Source: Clostridium muellerianum
Lineage (GTDB): Bacteria > Bacillota > Clostridia > Clostridiales > Clostridiaceae
DNA length: 64,000 nt
Direction: 5' to 3'
Assembly: GCF_012926525.1 (NCBI RefSeq)
Contig: NZ_JABBNI010000066.1
Coordinates: 62,001-126,000, forward strand
The position numbers and the translations under genes were made by a program. A model generated the notes under the pieces. The model saw only the letters and a list, made by a program, of their open reading frames with translations. It searched no databases and had not been told where the DNA came from. Below, piece by piece: positions 28,428 through 38,700 of the stretch. The stretch's first letter is position 1. Each line of letters begins with the position of its first letter.

Positions 28428-29432
28428 ATGAAATTAATGGATGAAATTTGGGAAAAGGCAAAAGCTAACAAGAAAACGATTGTTTTACCAGAAGGTGAAG
28501 AAGAAAGAACACTTAAAGCAAGTGGAAAAATAGTAGAACTTGGTCTTGCAAATTTAGTTCTTGTAGGAAATGAAAAAGTAATAAAAGAAAAGGCTGCAAG
28601 TCTTGGAGTTAATTTAGAAGGTGTACAAATAGCGGATCCTGAAACTTCAGAGAATACTACGAAGTATGCTAATGAATTTTATGAATTAAGAAAGAAAAAA
28701 GGAATGACTCCAGAGAAGGCTGATAAAATAGTAAGAGACCCATTATATTATGGAACAATGATGGTAAAATTAGGAGATGGAGATGGAATGGTTTCCGGAG
28801 CTATCCATACTACTGGTGATCTTTTAAGACCAGGACTTCAAGTAATTAAAACTGCTCCTGGAGCTTCAGTAGTTTCAAGTACATTTATTATGAATGTTCC
28901 AAATTGTGAATATGGAAAAAATGGAATGCTTCTTTTTGCAGATTGTGCAGTTAATCCATGTCCAACTGCAGAAGAATTAGCTTCAATTGCTATAAGTACA
29001 GCAGAAACTGCAAAAAATCTTTGTGGAATGGATCCAAAAGTTGCTATGTTATCATTTTCAACTATGGGAAGTGCTAAACATGAATTAGTTGACAAAGTAA
29101 CAAAAGCTACTGAACTTGCAAAATCAATGAGACCAGATTTAGATATAGATGGAGAATTACAGCTTGATGCTGCTATAGTTCAAAAGGTAGCAGACTTAAA
29201 AGCTCCAAATAGTAAAACAGCAGGAAAGGCAAATGTATTAGTATTCCCAGATATTCAAGCTGGAAATATAGGATATAAACTTGTTCAAAGATTTGCTAAA
29301 GCAGAGGCAGTAGGTCCAATATGTCAAGGATTTGCAAAACCAATTAATGATTTATCTAGAGGATGCAGCGCTGAAGATATAGTTAATGTTGTTGCTATAA
29401 CTGCAGTTCAAGCTCAAGCTCAGGAAAAATAA
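28428..29432 (+). CDS. pta: Phosphate acetyltransferase
   Basis: Converts acetyl-CoA and phosphate to acetyl phosphate, which AckA uses to make ATP and acetate. The 334-residue protein starts MKLMDEIWEKAKANKKTIVL and has TMMVKLGDGDGMVSGAIHTT, LLFADCAVNPCPTAEELA and MLSFSTMGSAKHE, all diagnostic of the Pta family. A TTG at 28422 is in frame, but GGGAG (28414-28418) spaces best to the ATG at 28428. In clostridia this is the classic acetate-forming route from acetyl-CoA. Confidence 0.98.
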   Translation: MKLMDEIWEKAKANKKTIVLPEGEEERTLKASGKIVELGLANLVLVGNEKVIKEKAASLGVNLEGVQIADPETSENTTKYANEFYELRKKKGMTPEKADKIVRDPLYYGTMMVKLGDGDGMVSGAIHTTGDLLRPGLQVIKTAPGASVVSSTFIMNVPNCEYGKNGMLLFADCAVNPCPTAEELASIAISTAETAKNLCGMDPKVAMLSFSTMGSAKHELVDKVTKATELAKSMRPDLDIDGELQLDAAIVQKVADLKAPNSKTAGKANVLVFPDIQAGNIGYKLVQRFAKAEAVGPICQGFAKPINDLSRGCSAEDIVNVVAITAVQAQAQEK

Positions 29433-29441
29433 GGTAAATAC

Positions 29442-29470
29442 TTGACTTACATGACATTTTTCGATAATAT
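29442..29470 (+). promoter_or_regulatory. Sigma-A type promoter for ackA with a long leader
   Basis: TTGACT, 17 bases, TAATAT, beginning 10 bases after the pta stop. The implied leader to the ackA ATG is about 195 bases and includes an inverted repeat TCAACTTT...AAAGTTGA near 29600-29625. So ackA can be transcribed separately from pta. Confidence 0.75.
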
Positions 29471-29672
29471 AGGTATATTATGCGCAATGTAAGTTATGTT
29501 TAATTACCAGGTTCATAAGGGTATAATACTTAAATAAGTTATAAACTTCAGCTTAGGAGAAATAACCTAAAAAAAGTTTTCACTAATTGATTAATAACTC
29601 AACTTTTAATTTTTTATAAAGTTGAATTAATAAATAATTAAGATCTAAACATACTGAAGGAGAGATTAAAAA

Positions 29673-30869
29673 ATGAAAGTACTAGTAATAAATTGTGGAA
29701 GTTCATCTTTAAAGTATCAGTTAATTAACATGGAAGATGAAAAAGTATTAGCAATAGGTTTAGTTGAAAGAATAGGAATAGAAGGTTCTGTATTAACTCA
29801 AAAAGTTAATGGAGAAAAATATGTTATTGAGCAACCAATGCAGGATCATAAAGTGGCTATGAGCTTAGTAATTAATGCTCTTCTTGATAAGGAACATGGT
29901 GTAATAAGTGATATGTCAGAAATATCAGCAGTAGGACATAGAGTACTTCATGCTGGTCAAAAATACTGTAGTTCGGTTTTAATTAATGATGATGTTATGG
30001 AAGCAATAAAGGATTGTATTAAACTTGGACCTCTACATAATCCAGCAAACATAACTGGTATTAATTCATGTAAGGAATTTATGCCAAATACTCCAATGGT
30101 TGCAGTGTTTGATACAGCATTCCATCAAACTATGCCAGAAGAGGCATATATATATGCTCTTCCATATGAAATGTACACTAAATATGGTGTAAGAAAATAT
30201 GGATTCCATGGAACTTCTCATAAATTTGTTTCAACAGAAGCTATAAAAATGTTAAATGGTGCAAAAAATTTAAAAATAGTAACTTGTCATCTAGGAAATG
30301 GCGCTAGTATTTGTGCTATAAAAGATGGAAAAGTAATAGATACAACTATGGGATTAACTCCACTTGCAGGACTTGTTATGGGAACTAGATGTGGAGATAT
30401 AGATCCATCTATAGTGCCTTTCTTAATGAAAGAAGCAAATATGTCTGCAGACGATGTTGATAATTTAATGAATAAAAAATCAGGTGTACTTGGAATATCA
30501 GGAATAAGTAGTGATTTTAGAGACATAGAAAATGCTGCTAAAGAAGGAAATAAGAGAGCACAGCTTGCTCTAAAGATATACGACTACAAAGTAAAAACTG
30601 CTATAGGTGCATATGTTGCAGCATTAGATGGAGTAGATGCAATAGTATTTACAGCAGGTCTTGGTGAAAATTCAGCAACAAATAGAGCTGATATTTGCGA
30701 AGGATTAAGTTACTTAGGAATTAAACTTGACCCAGAAAAGAATGCATTAAGAGGAAAAGCTATGGAAATAAGTACTCCAGATTCTAAAGTTAAGGTGCTT
30801 GTTATTCCTACAAACGAAGAGCTTATGATAGCAAGAGATACAAAAGAAATTGTAGATTCTGCTAAATAG
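29673..30869 (+). CDS. ackA: Acetate kinase
   Basis: Transfers phosphate from acetyl phosphate to ADP, giving ATP and acetate. The 398-residue protein has [16 protein letters not shown] at the N-terminus, the catalytic [63 protein letters not shown] and FTAGLGENS. Length and motifs are complete. GGAGAGA precedes the ATG. A 240-base gap with its own promoter separates it from pta, unlike many pta-ack operons with short gaps. Confidence 0.98.
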   Translation: MKVLVINCGSSSLKYQLINMEDEKVLAIGLVERIGIEGSVLTQKVNGEKYVIEQPMQDHKVAMSLVINALLDKEHGVISDMSEISAVGHRVLHAGQKYCSSVLINDDVMEAIKDCIKLGPLHNPANITGINSCKEFMPNTPMVAVFDTAFHQTMPEEAYIYALPYEMYTKYGVRKYGFHGTSHKFVSTEAIKMLNGAKNLKIVTCHLGNGASICAIKDGKVIDTTMGLTPLAGLVMGTRCGDIDPSIVPFLMKEANMSADDVDNLMNKKSGVLGISGISSDFRDIENAAKEGNKRAQLALKIYDYKVKTAIGAYVAALDGVDAIVFTAGLGENSATNRADICEGLSYLGIKLDPEKNALRGKAMEISTPDSKVKVLVIPTNEELMIARDTKEIVDSAK

Positions 30870-30907
30870 GACGAAATATACTTAAATAAGTAAGAAATAA
30901 ATAATTC

Positions 30908-30936
30908 TTGACTTTTAATGCTCATCTTTATATAAT
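30908..30936 (+). promoter_or_regulatory. Sigma-A type promoter for yceD-rpmF
   Basis: TTGACT, 17 bases, perfect TATAAT, ending 30 bases before the yceD start. It is one of the best promoter matches in the window. Confidence 0.8.
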
Positions 30937-30966
30937 AAATGTGGCTAATATGTAGAGGTGAGCATT

Positions 30967-31470
30967 ATGAAATTAGATGTGTCAGATTTATTAAAAAAAG
31001 AAAAAGCCGATAAAGAGCTTCATCTTGAAATTCAAGAAGCAAGTTTTTATGATGGTAATGAAACTATAAAGTTTCTACAGCCGATTAAATTTAACGGAAC
31101 ACTAAGTAAAATTGGTGATATGCTTACTTTAAATGGCACTATAAGCACTTTGTTAGAGTTAACTTGTTCAAGGTGTCTTGAAAAATTTAATTATGCTGTT
31201 GATATGACCATTGAAGAACAATTTACAAATAACGATGAAGCAAATAGAGATGATGATATCATCTTTATTAATAGTGATACAATAGATATCACAGAGATAA
31301 TAGAAAACAATATAATAGTAGAGTTGCCAATTAAAAGGCTTTGTAGGGAAGATTGCAAAGGATTATGCCATAAGTGTGGTGTTAATTTAAATTCCGCTAC
31401 ATGTCAATGTGATAATGATGATATTGATCCAAGATTGGCAAAATTAAAAGACATGTTTTCGACTGATTAA
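30967..31470 (+). CDS. YceD/DUF177 family protein
   Basis: A 167-residue protein of the DUF177 family, generally encoded directly upstream of rpmF, as here (15 bases apart). In plants and Escherichia coli family members take part in 23S rRNA processing; the function in Firmicutes is inferred. Visible are [14 protein letters not shown] (a CxxC site) and a C-terminal cysteine cluster, [18 protein letters not shown] plus CQCD, suggesting metal binding. The start is ATG at 30967, six bases past AGAGGTG; an in-frame GTG at 30958 sits in that site. Confidence 0.92.
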   Translation: MKLDVSDLLKKEKADKELHLEIQEASFYDGNETIKFLQPIKFNGTLSKIGDMLTLNGTISTLLELTCSRCLEKFNYAVDMTIEEQFTNNDEANRDDDIIFINSDTIDITEIIENNIIVELPIKRLCREDCKGLCHKCGVNLNSATCQCDNDDIDPRLAKLKDMFSTD

Positions 31471-31484
31471 GGAGGTGTTTTACT

Positions 31485-31667
31485 GTGGGAAATCCAGCAA
31501 GAAGATTTTCAAAAGGAAGAAGAGATAGAAGAAGAGCACAAACTTTCAAATTAAGTTTACCAGGAATAGTTGAATGTCCTCAGTGTCATGAAATGAAACT
31601 AGCTCATAGAGTATGTAAGAGTTGTGGATATTATAATGGCAAAGAAGTTGTTTCAACTGAGAAATAA
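31485..31667 (+). CDS. rpmF: 50S ribosomal protein L32
   Basis: A 60-residue large-subunit protein with the family pattern [18 protein letters not shown] at the N-terminus and a zinc ribbon [20 protein letters not shown] (two CxxC pairs). The start is GTG with GGAGGTG upstream. Followed by a terminator and then plsX; the yceD-rpmF-plsX order is very widely conserved and links ribosome and lipid genes. Confidence 0.97.
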   Translation: MGNPARRFSKGRRDRRRAQTFKLSLPGIVECPQCHEMKLAHRVCKSCGYYNGKEVVSTEK

Positions 31668-31670
31668 CAA

Positions 31671-31700
31671 AAGAGAAAGTCATATGGCTTTCTTTTTTTT
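31671..31700 (+). terminator. Terminator after rpmF
   Basis: GAAAGT pairs with GCTTTC (one G-U) around a CATATG-containing loop, followed by eight T residues. Confidence 0.75.
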
Positions 31701-31757
31701 GAATAATAATTAGTTTTTATTGCGTCTTAGAGTTGTTGGGTAAAAGGAAGTGGAAAT

Positions 31758-32768
31758 ATGATTATCGCAGTAGATGGTATGGGTGGAGATTTTGCACCGG
31801 CTGCTGTAGTAGATGGATGTGTTCAAGCTGTAAAAGAATATGATTTAAATATAATTATTACAGGAAAAAAAGACCTTATTCAGAAAGAACTAAATAATTA
31901 TGAATATCCTAAGGACAAAATAGAAATACTTAATGCAGAAGAAGTAATAAGTACAAATGAAGCACCTGTTATGGCCGTTAGGAAAAAGAAGGATTCCAGC
32001 TTAGTAAGAGCTTTTCAATTAGTAAAGGAAGGAAAGGCACAGGGTGTTGTTTCAGCAGGAAGTACAGGAGCATTAATGACAGGAGCTACTCTTATAGCGG
32101 GAAGAATTAAGGGAATAGATAGAGTAACTTTAGCACCTATAATTCCAGGTAGAAATGGAGCTTTCATGGTAACGGATGTAGGAGCTAATGTAGATTGTAA
32201 ACCTCAATATTTAGTTCAATTTGCTTTAATGGGTAAAATATATTTTGAAAACATTTTGAAAGTTAACAATCCAACTATAGGACTTGTAAATATAGGAGTA
32301 GAAGAAGAAAAGGGGAATGAACTTACTAAGAGTACTTATCAAATGCTTAAACTTAGATCAGATGAGTTTAATTTTGTAGGCAACATAGAACCAAGAGATG
32401 TGTGTAGTGGCAATACAAATGTTTTAGTTTGTGATGGATTCGTTGGAAATACTATACTTAAAATGTATGAAGGCACAGCAATTAATTTGTTTAGCATGAT
32501 TAAAGACGAAATTATGAAATCATTCGCAGCTAAAATTGGGGCAATATTATTAAAGCCAGTATTTAGCCAATTAAAGAAAAAGTTGGACTATTCAGAATAT
32601 GGGGGATCGCCATTTTTAGGCTCAAAAGCAATCTGCATAAAGGCTCATGGCAGTTCAGACAGTAAAGCTTTTAAAAATGCAATAAAGCAGGCTTATAATT
32701 GTTATGAAAATGGGATTGTAGATAAAATAAAAATTCAATTAGAAAAGTTAGCAGAAGAAAATCAATAA
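31758..32768 (+). CDS. plsX: Phosphate acyltransferase PlsX
   Basis: Converts acyl-ACP to acyl phosphate, the donor for PlsY in phosphatidic acid synthesis. The 336-residue protein begins [20 protein letters not shown] and contains [36 protein letters not shown] and [17 protein letters not shown]. It is followed by acpP. In Bacillus fapR precedes plsX and fabD-fabG separate it from acpP; none of these is present here. Confidence 0.97.
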   Translation: MIIAVDGMGGDFAPAAVVDGCVQAVKEYDLNIIITGKKDLIQKELNNYEYPKDKIEILNAEEVISTNEAPVMAVRKKKDSSLVRAFQLVKEGKAQGVVSAGSTGALMTGATLIAGRIKGIDRVTLAPIIPGRNGAFMVTDVGANVDCKPQYLVQFALMGKIYFENILKVNNPTIGLVNIGVEEEKGNELTKSTYQMLKLRSDEFNFVGNIEPRDVCSGNTNVLVCDGFVGNTILKMYEGTAINLFSMIKDEIMKSFAAKIGAILLKPVFSQLKKKLDYSEYGGSPFLGSKAICIKAHGSSDSKAFKNAIKQAYNCYENGIVDKIKIQLEKLAEENQ

Positions 32769-32970
32769 ATCTTATTTAGTTGAGTTTGGTTTTTTTTATT
32801 AAGTTTAGACGAGTTATTTAGGGGTTTAGCCACTGTTAACTCTTGTTTTGGTAAAAAATTTAATACTGCAGCAGATAGTTATGGGATAAATAATATATTT
32901 TTGAAAATAATACGAATTTAATGAATTAATATAAAATAATTTAACATAATAAATTTTAGGAGTATTTATA

Positions 32971-32999
32971 TTGACGATATAGTAGTTATGTAATATTAT
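32971..32999 (+). promoter_or_regulatory. Sigma-A type promoter for acpP
   Basis: TTGACG, 17 bases, TATTAT, ending 31 bases before the acpP ATG. The preceding roughly 200 bases after plsX are AT-rich with no clear feature. Confidence 0.7.
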
Positions 33000-33030
33000 T
33001 TATGTATAAAGCTTTTAGGAGGTGACAATT

Positions 33031-33261
33031 ATGTTTGAAAAGATACAAAGTTTAATTTCTGAACAACTTGGTATAGGTACAGAAGAAATAACTATGGAAG
33101 CATCCTTTATTGATGATTTAGGTGCTGATTCACTTGATGTTGTTGAATTAATAATGGCTTTGGAAACAGAGTTTGATTTAGAAATACCTGATGAAGATGC
33201 TGAAAAAATAACTACTGTTAGTGATGTGGTTGAATACATAAAAAATCATACTGAAGAGTAG
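33031..33261 (+). CDS. acpP: Acyl carrier protein
   Basis: Carries growing acyl chains on a phosphopantetheine arm. The 76-residue acidic protein has the attachment motif [15 protein letters not shown] with the modified serine at position 34. AGGAGGTG lies before the ATG; the GTG at 33022 is part of that site. It has its own promoter and terminator, so it can be expressed at high level independently of plsX. Confidence 0.98.
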   Translation: MFEKIQSLISEQLGIGTEEITMEASFIDDLGADSLDVVELIMALETEFDLEIPDEDAEKITTVSDVVEYIKNHTEE

Positions 33262-33265
33262 AATT

Positions 33266-33290
33266 AAAGTCCCGTTATATACGGGACTTT
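33266..33290 (+). terminator. Terminator-like hairpin after acpP
   Basis: AAAGTCCCGT and ACGGGACTTT form a perfect 10-bp stem around TATAT, five bases after the acpP stop; the T tract is weak (TTTAAATCTTT). Confidence 0.75.
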
Positions 33291-33373
33291 AAATCTTTAA
33301 AAATTGTAGTTTATTCTTGAATTTGTTTTAGCATGCAGCAAACTGAAGAATAAACTTCAGAAGGAGTTAAGAT

Positions 33374-34096
33374 ATGGTAGTAAGTGAAGATGTAATAAAT
33401 GAAAGTAGTGCGCTTGTAGAATTAGAAAAGAAGTTAGATGTGTGTTTTGAAAATAAACAATTATTAAATGTAGCAGTAACTCACAGTTCATATGCGAATG
33501 GAAAGAAAAACATAAAGTTTAATGAAAGATTAGAATTTTTAGGGGATTCTGTGCTTCAAATTTCTATATCTGAATATTTGTTTTTAAATTATTCCAAAAA
33601 AACTGAAGGAGAACTTACTAAAAGAAGATCATTAATTGTATGTGAAAATTCCCTTTATGAAATAGCTAAGAAGTGGGATCTTGGAAAATATATAAGAATG
33701 AGTAAAGGTGAAGAAATTACAGGTGGAAGAGAAAGAGTATCTATACTAGCGGATTGTGTGGAAGCTATAATAGCAGCTATTTATATTGATTGTGGATTTG
33801 AAAAGGCGAGAGAATTTGTACTTAGCAATTTTAAAGATACTATAGATAAAGCAATAAAAAATAAAATAATATTAGATTATAAAACAAAGCTTCAAGAAGT
33901 AATGCAGAAAAATGGAGATGTGAATATACAATATGACTTGATAAAATATGAAGGTCCTCCTCATAGAAGAAAGTTTTATACTCAGGTATCTGTAAATGAT
34001 AAAACTTTAGGTAATGGAACAGGTTATAGCAAGAAGGAATCTGAACAAAGTGCAGCAAAAACGGCATTAAAGGAGCTGGAGAAAAATAATGGGTAA
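33374..34096 (+). CDS. rnc: Ribonuclease III
   Basis: Cuts double-stranded RNA in rRNA precursors and regulatory RNAs. The 240-residue protein has the signature NERLEFLGDSVLQISISEYL with acidic catalytic residues, DCVEAIIAAIYID as the second site, and a C-terminal double-stranded RNA-binding domain (about 165-235) with YTQVSVNDKTLGNGTGYSKK. AAGGAG precedes the ATG. Its last eight bases overlap the following radical SAM gene. Confidence 0.97.
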   Translation: MVVSEDVINESSALVELEKKLDVCFENKQLLNVAVTHSSYANGKKNIKFNERLEFLGDSVLQISISEYLFLNYSKKTEGELTKRRSLIVCENSLYEIAKKWDLGKYIRMSKGEEITGGRERVSILADCVEAIIAAIYIDCGFEKAREFVLSNFKDTIDKAIKNKIILDYKTKLQEVMQKNGDVNIQYDLIKYEGPPHRRKFYTQVSVNDKTLGNGTGYSKKESEQSAAKTALKELEKNNG

Positions 34097-35177
34097 GAAT
34101 CATTATATAATACCTATATTTGTGCCACACGAGGGATGTCCGCATAATTGTGTATTTTGCAATCAAAACACTATAACGGGAAGTAGTGGAAAAATAGATG
34201 CTGAGTTTACTAGAAACACTATAGAGGAATATTTAGGCACCATAAAAAAAGAGGATTCTGTAGTTGAAGTTTCTTTCTTTGGAGGTACATTCACAGCAAT
34301 AAATATTGAGAAGCAAAAAGAATTTTTGGCTGTGGCGAAAGAATTTAAGGAAAAAGGATATATAGATTTTATACATTTGTCTACAAGACCTGATTATATA
34401 AATGATGAAATACTTACAAATCTTAAAAGTTATTCTGTAGATATAATAGAACTTGGAGTTCAGTCTTTAGATGAGGAAGTACTTTTAAAATCTGGAAGAG
34501 GCCATTCAAGAGAAGATGTAGAGAGAGCATCAAAGCTTATTAAAAAGTATGGTTTTGTATTAGGTCATCAAATTATGTTAGGACTTCCAGGGGATACTTT
34601 TGAAAAGGATATAGAAACTGCTAAAAAGTCTATACTTATGAAACCAGATATATATAGAATATATCCTTCATTAGTTATTAAAGATACGCCTATGGAGAAA
34701 ATGTATAAGAGAGGCATGTATAAGCCTTATGATTTATATGAAGCAGTAGAAATATCTAAAGTAATATATTGCATGCTTACTTCAAACAATATAAATGTTA
34801 TAAGAATTGGACTTCAACCAACAGAAGAAATAAATGAGGGAAAAGAAATTGTAGCTGGTCCTTTTCATCCTGCCTTTAGGGAATTAGTAGAGGGCAGTTT
34901 GTATAATGAATGTATATTAGAAGAGGTAAGTAAAATTAAAGAGGAAAATGTTACAATTAAGGTGAATGGTAGAGATATATCAAAAATATATGCAAATAAG
35001 AAAAAGTTTTTTAAAGACATTAAGCAACAATTAATTACAGTAAATATTGAAATAAAACAAGATAATAATGTACAAAGAGGATGCTTACTCTTAGCACATA
35101 GCGGAAAAAGTAAAAATGTATCGATTCTTGATTATATGAGGGATAAGTATAAAGAAGGAAAATACACCATTTTATAG
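34089..35177 (+). CDS. Elp3-like radical SAM protein
   Basis: A 362-residue radical SAM enzyme related to the N-terminal half of Elp3 proteins. The cluster motif CxxxCxxC is seen as HEGCPHNCVFCNQNTITG; SFFGGTFTAI, STRPDYINDEIL, IELGVQSLDEEVL and GLPGDT follow as in the COG1243/Elp3 group. The acetyltransferase domain of full Elp3 is absent; instead there is a roughly 100-residue C-terminal region with no motif I recognise. Its start overlaps rnc, suggesting co-translation. In clostridia this gene regularly sits between rnc and smc; the substrate is unknown. Confidence 0.88.
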   Translation: MGKNHYIIPIFVPHEGCPHNCVFCNQNTITGSSGKIDAEFTRNTIEEYLGTIKKEDSVVEVSFFGGTFTAINIEKQKEFLAVAKEFKEKGYIDFIHLSTRPDYINDEILTNLKSYSVDIIELGVQSLDEEVLLKSGRGHSREDVERASKLIKKYGFVLGHQIMLGLPGDTFEKDIETAKKSILMKPDIYRIYPSLVIKDTPMEKMYKRGMYKPYDLYEAVEISKVIYCMLTSNNINVIRIGLQPTEEINEGKEIVAGPFHPAFRELVEGSLYNECILEEVSKIKEENVTIKVNGRDISKIYANKKKFFKDIKQQLITVNIEIKQDNNVQRGCLLLAHSGKSKNVSILDYMRDKYKEGKYTIL

Positions 35178-35224
35178 AATAATACCTTATAAATATATGC
35201 ATATTTGTAGGGAGGAATTATATT

Positions 35225-35485
35225 ATGGAAGTATTAAAAGTATCAGCTCAATCTCAGCCAAAATCTGTAGCAGGAGCACTGGCAGCAGTGCTTAGAGGAA
35301 ACATTTCAGCAGAAGTCCAGGCAGTTGGAGCAGGAGCGGTTAATCAAGCGATAAAGGCTATTGCAATTACAAGGGGATTTGTAGCACCAAATGGTATTGA
35401 TTTGGTAGTTGTTCCAGCTTTTTCAGAAATATGTATAGAAGGAGAAGAAAGAACTGCTATCAAGTTTATTGTTGAACAAAGATAA
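35225..35485 (+). CDS. spoVS: Stage V sporulation protein S
   Basis: A small Alba-fold protein needed for late spore development in Bacillus and thought to bind nucleic acid. The 86-residue product is highly conserved: MEVLKVSAQSQPKSVAGALA, then QAVGAGAVNQAIKAIAITRG and a closing AIKFIVEQR. GGGAGGAA precedes the ATG. Only 47 bases separate it from the radical SAM gene, so part of its expression may be read-through. A terminator follows. Confidence 0.98.
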   Translation: MEVLKVSAQSQPKSVAGALAAVLRGNISAEVQAVGAGAVNQAIKAIAITRGFVAPNGIDLVVVPAFSEICIEGEERTAIKFIVEQR

Positions 35486-35495
35486 TCTAATTAGT

Positions 35496-35525
35496 AAAAA
35501 GCCCTGTGTAAGCAGGGTTTTTATT
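35496..35525 (+). terminator. Terminator after spoVS
   Basis: AAAAGCCCTG pairs with CAGGGTTTTT (one G-U) around TGTAAG, followed by a T-rich tail. Confidence 0.8.
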
Positions 35526-35664
35526 TTTGCATTGATATTTTAATTCATATAATATAAACTATAATTTGTATTTAAACATTACATCATAGTACTTATAAAT
35601 GGATAAATTTCTAGGGAAGTTTATGATTTATGTAAAATTTTAAAATTAAGAGAGGTGTTTTCTT

Positions 35665-35763
35665 ATGAAGAAAGAAAAAAGAGAAAAAATGACTAAAGTA
35701 TTTGTAGTGGTAGTAGTAATTATATTTATGTTTGGTATAGTTGGAACGTTATTTGGAAGATAA
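35665..35763 (+). CDS. Mini single-span membrane peptide upstream of smc (DUF4044-like)
   Basis: A 32-residue ORF with AGAGGTG nine bases before its ATG. It has a basic N-terminus (MKKEKREKMTKVF) and a valine/isoleucine-rich helix VVVVVIIFMFGIVGTLFG. Composition and layout resemble the short DUF4044 peptides of lactobacilli and streptococci. Its stop codon is 12 bases before the smc ATG, and the smc ribosome-binding site AAGGAGAGG overlaps the stop, so translation is likely coupled. The function is unknown, and it is easily missed because of size. Confidence 0.65.
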   Translation: MKKEKREKMTKVFVVVVVIIFMFGIVGTLFGR

Positions 35764-35774
35764 GGAGAGGCCTT

Positions 35775-38700
35775 ATGTTTTTAAAATCTATAGAAATAAG
35801 AGGATTTAAATCTTTTGCAGATAAAACGGAATTAGCGTTTAAAAATGGGATTATGGGGATAGTAGGTCCTAATGGTAGTGGTAAGAGTAACATCTCAGAT
35901 GCAGTGCGATGGGTGCTAGGAGAACAAAGTGTAAAGACCTTAAGAGGTGGCAAAATGGAAGATGTTATTTTTGCTGGTACTCAGTTTAGAAAACCTGTGG
36001 GATTATGCCAGGTATCTTTAACACTAGATAATGAGGACAAGAAGATTCCATTAGAGTACAGCTATATTACCATATCTAGAAGATTGTATCGTTCAGGAGA
36101 AAGTGAGTATTATATAAATAATACTCACTGCAGGTTAAAAGATATTCAACAGTTATTTATGGATACAGGAATAGGAAAAGAAGGATATTCTATAATAGGT
36201 CAAGGTAAAATTGATGCGGTGTTAAGTGGTAAACCAGAAGAAAGAAGAAGTCTTTTAGAAGAAGCTGCTGGTATAGTAAAGTTTAAATGGAGAAAAGATG
36301 AAGCACAGAAAAAGCTGGAAAATACTGAGGACAACCTTGTAAGAATAGACGATATATTAGGAGCTTATAATGAAAGATTAGAGCCACTTAGTATTGAAAA
36401 ACAAAAGGCTGAAAAATTCATAAAACTATCTGAAGAGCTTAAAAGCAAAGAAATAGCTATAGCAGTTCACTCTATTGAGAAGGTTCAATGCAAGTTAAAT
36501 GAAATACAAGAATCAGTGAATAATGCCAATGTAAATAGCAAAGAATTAAATAACAGGCTTTTTGAAGTAAAGAATTCTATTAAGAAGTGGAATGAACAAA
36601 TTGAAAGCATAAATGCAAAAAATGAAAATTATAGAAATGAATATTACAATAGCAAATCTAAAAAGCAAAATATACAATCTGAAACTTCTTTGATGCATGA
36701 GAGGCTTGAGAATTTATCTCATTTTATAGAGAAAAACTCTAAAGAACTTGAAGATGTAAAAAGTAAAATTTTAAATATGGATAAAATACAAAGTGAAGAA
36801 ATTATAAAGATGAATTCATTAAAGGATGAACAAGAAAAATTAAGCACTGAAATAGATAATTATGAAGAGTTTATACAAAAAGTAAATTCATCTATTTATG
36901 ATAAAAATAATTTAGTTAAAAAATTAAAAGATGATCAAATAGAATATTTAAGCACTATTGCTAATTCTAAAAATAATTTGATCATATTAAAAAATGATGT
37001 GGAAGAAACAAAACAAAAAATACAAGAATTAAAAAATTCATGTAGCAGCTATACGCATTCTATTACTATAAATTATGGTACAAAAGAAACTTTGTTGTCC
37101 AAAATAGAATCAGTTAATAATAAGATATGTGATTTTGAAAATAATATTAAAAGTAATAAACAACAAATCTCTAAAATTAACAGTTCTTTACATAACAAGG
37201 AAAAGGAATTTAAAGAGCTTAATGTTTTGCACAATAAGTTAGAAGCAAATTGTCATATGCTTATTAATTTGGAAAAACAGTATGAAGGTTACAATAGAGC
37301 TGTAAAAACACTAATGGGAGATGTGCTTAAAGGTAATGTAAGTGTAGAAAAAAATAGCTGTTTTGTATTAGGAGAAGTAATAAGTGTAAAAAAGGAGTTT
37401 GAGACAGCTATAGAAATAGCTCTAGGAGGAGCTATATCCGATGTCATAACTAAAAATGAACAAGTTGCTAAAAAGCTTATAAAGCATTTAAAAGATAATA
37501 ATATGGGAAGAGCTACTTTTCTACCATTAAATATAGTTAAAGGTAAAAAAGTAGCTTATGAGAATAAAATATCTAAAATTAAAGGATATATAGGTATAGC
37601 TAGTGAACTTGTAGAATATGATGAATCTTTTAAGAATGCAATAGAATATATAATTGGTAGAACAATTGTTTGTGAAGATATGGATAGTGCTTTGAACATT
37701 GCAAAAGAGATTAACTATAGTTTTAAAATAGTTACACTTACTGGAGAAGTAGTAAATCCAGGAGGATCTCTTACAGGAGGAAGTATTTATCATAAAGGCA
37801 CAAACATTATGGGAAGAAAAAGGGAAATAGAAGAAACTAAAATAAAAATACAGGATTGTGAAGAAAAAATAAAGCTTTTAAATAATGAAATAGAAAGTTT
37901 AAGAAATAATTTAAAAAATTTAGATGAACAAAATTTAAATTTGAAAGATGCAGTTTACCATGAAAATATTGAAATAACAAAAATTAAAGGTGAAATAAAT
38001 ACAATAGAAAGTGAAAGCAGCAAGATCAAAGAAAATTTGAAGGTATCTAATAAAGAAGTGGAATTATTAAATCAAAAACTAGAAGGTATAATAAAAGAAA
38101 TAAATGGAAAAGAAGAAAATTTAAAAGAGTTATCTGAAAATCAGTTAAAAAATAATGATTCTATTACAGAAATGGAGGAAAAACTTAAAGACAAGAATAA
38201 AGAAGTTCAAAATACCAAGGAAAAACTTATTCAGCTTAAAATAAGAAAAGCCCGCATTGATGAAAATACTTCTAATAAAAAAGGTAGCTTAGAAAAGTTG
38301 CGTGCAGATATAAATGAATTAAATCAGAAAAAAGTTGAAATGGAAAAAGAAAATAAAGATTCAGAAGAAAGTATATCTAAATGCAAAACAAAAATTAATT
38401 CTAATAATGAAGAAATCAATAGAATTAATGAATGTATAATAAAGATGGAAGAAAACATTAAAAATTTAGATGTGGAATTAATTGAAGCAAAGGGAAAATT
38501 AAAAACAGCTAATGAAAAAATGGAAGATGTTAATTTACTCATTAATAAAAAAGAAGATGAATTACATAAAATGGAGCTTGCTTTAACAAAGTTTACTACA
38601 GAAAAAGAAGCTTTATATAAAAAACTTAATGAAGAACTTCAAATTACATATGCAGAGGCTTTAGAGTATAAATTAGAGATAAGTGATGTTGACACTTATA

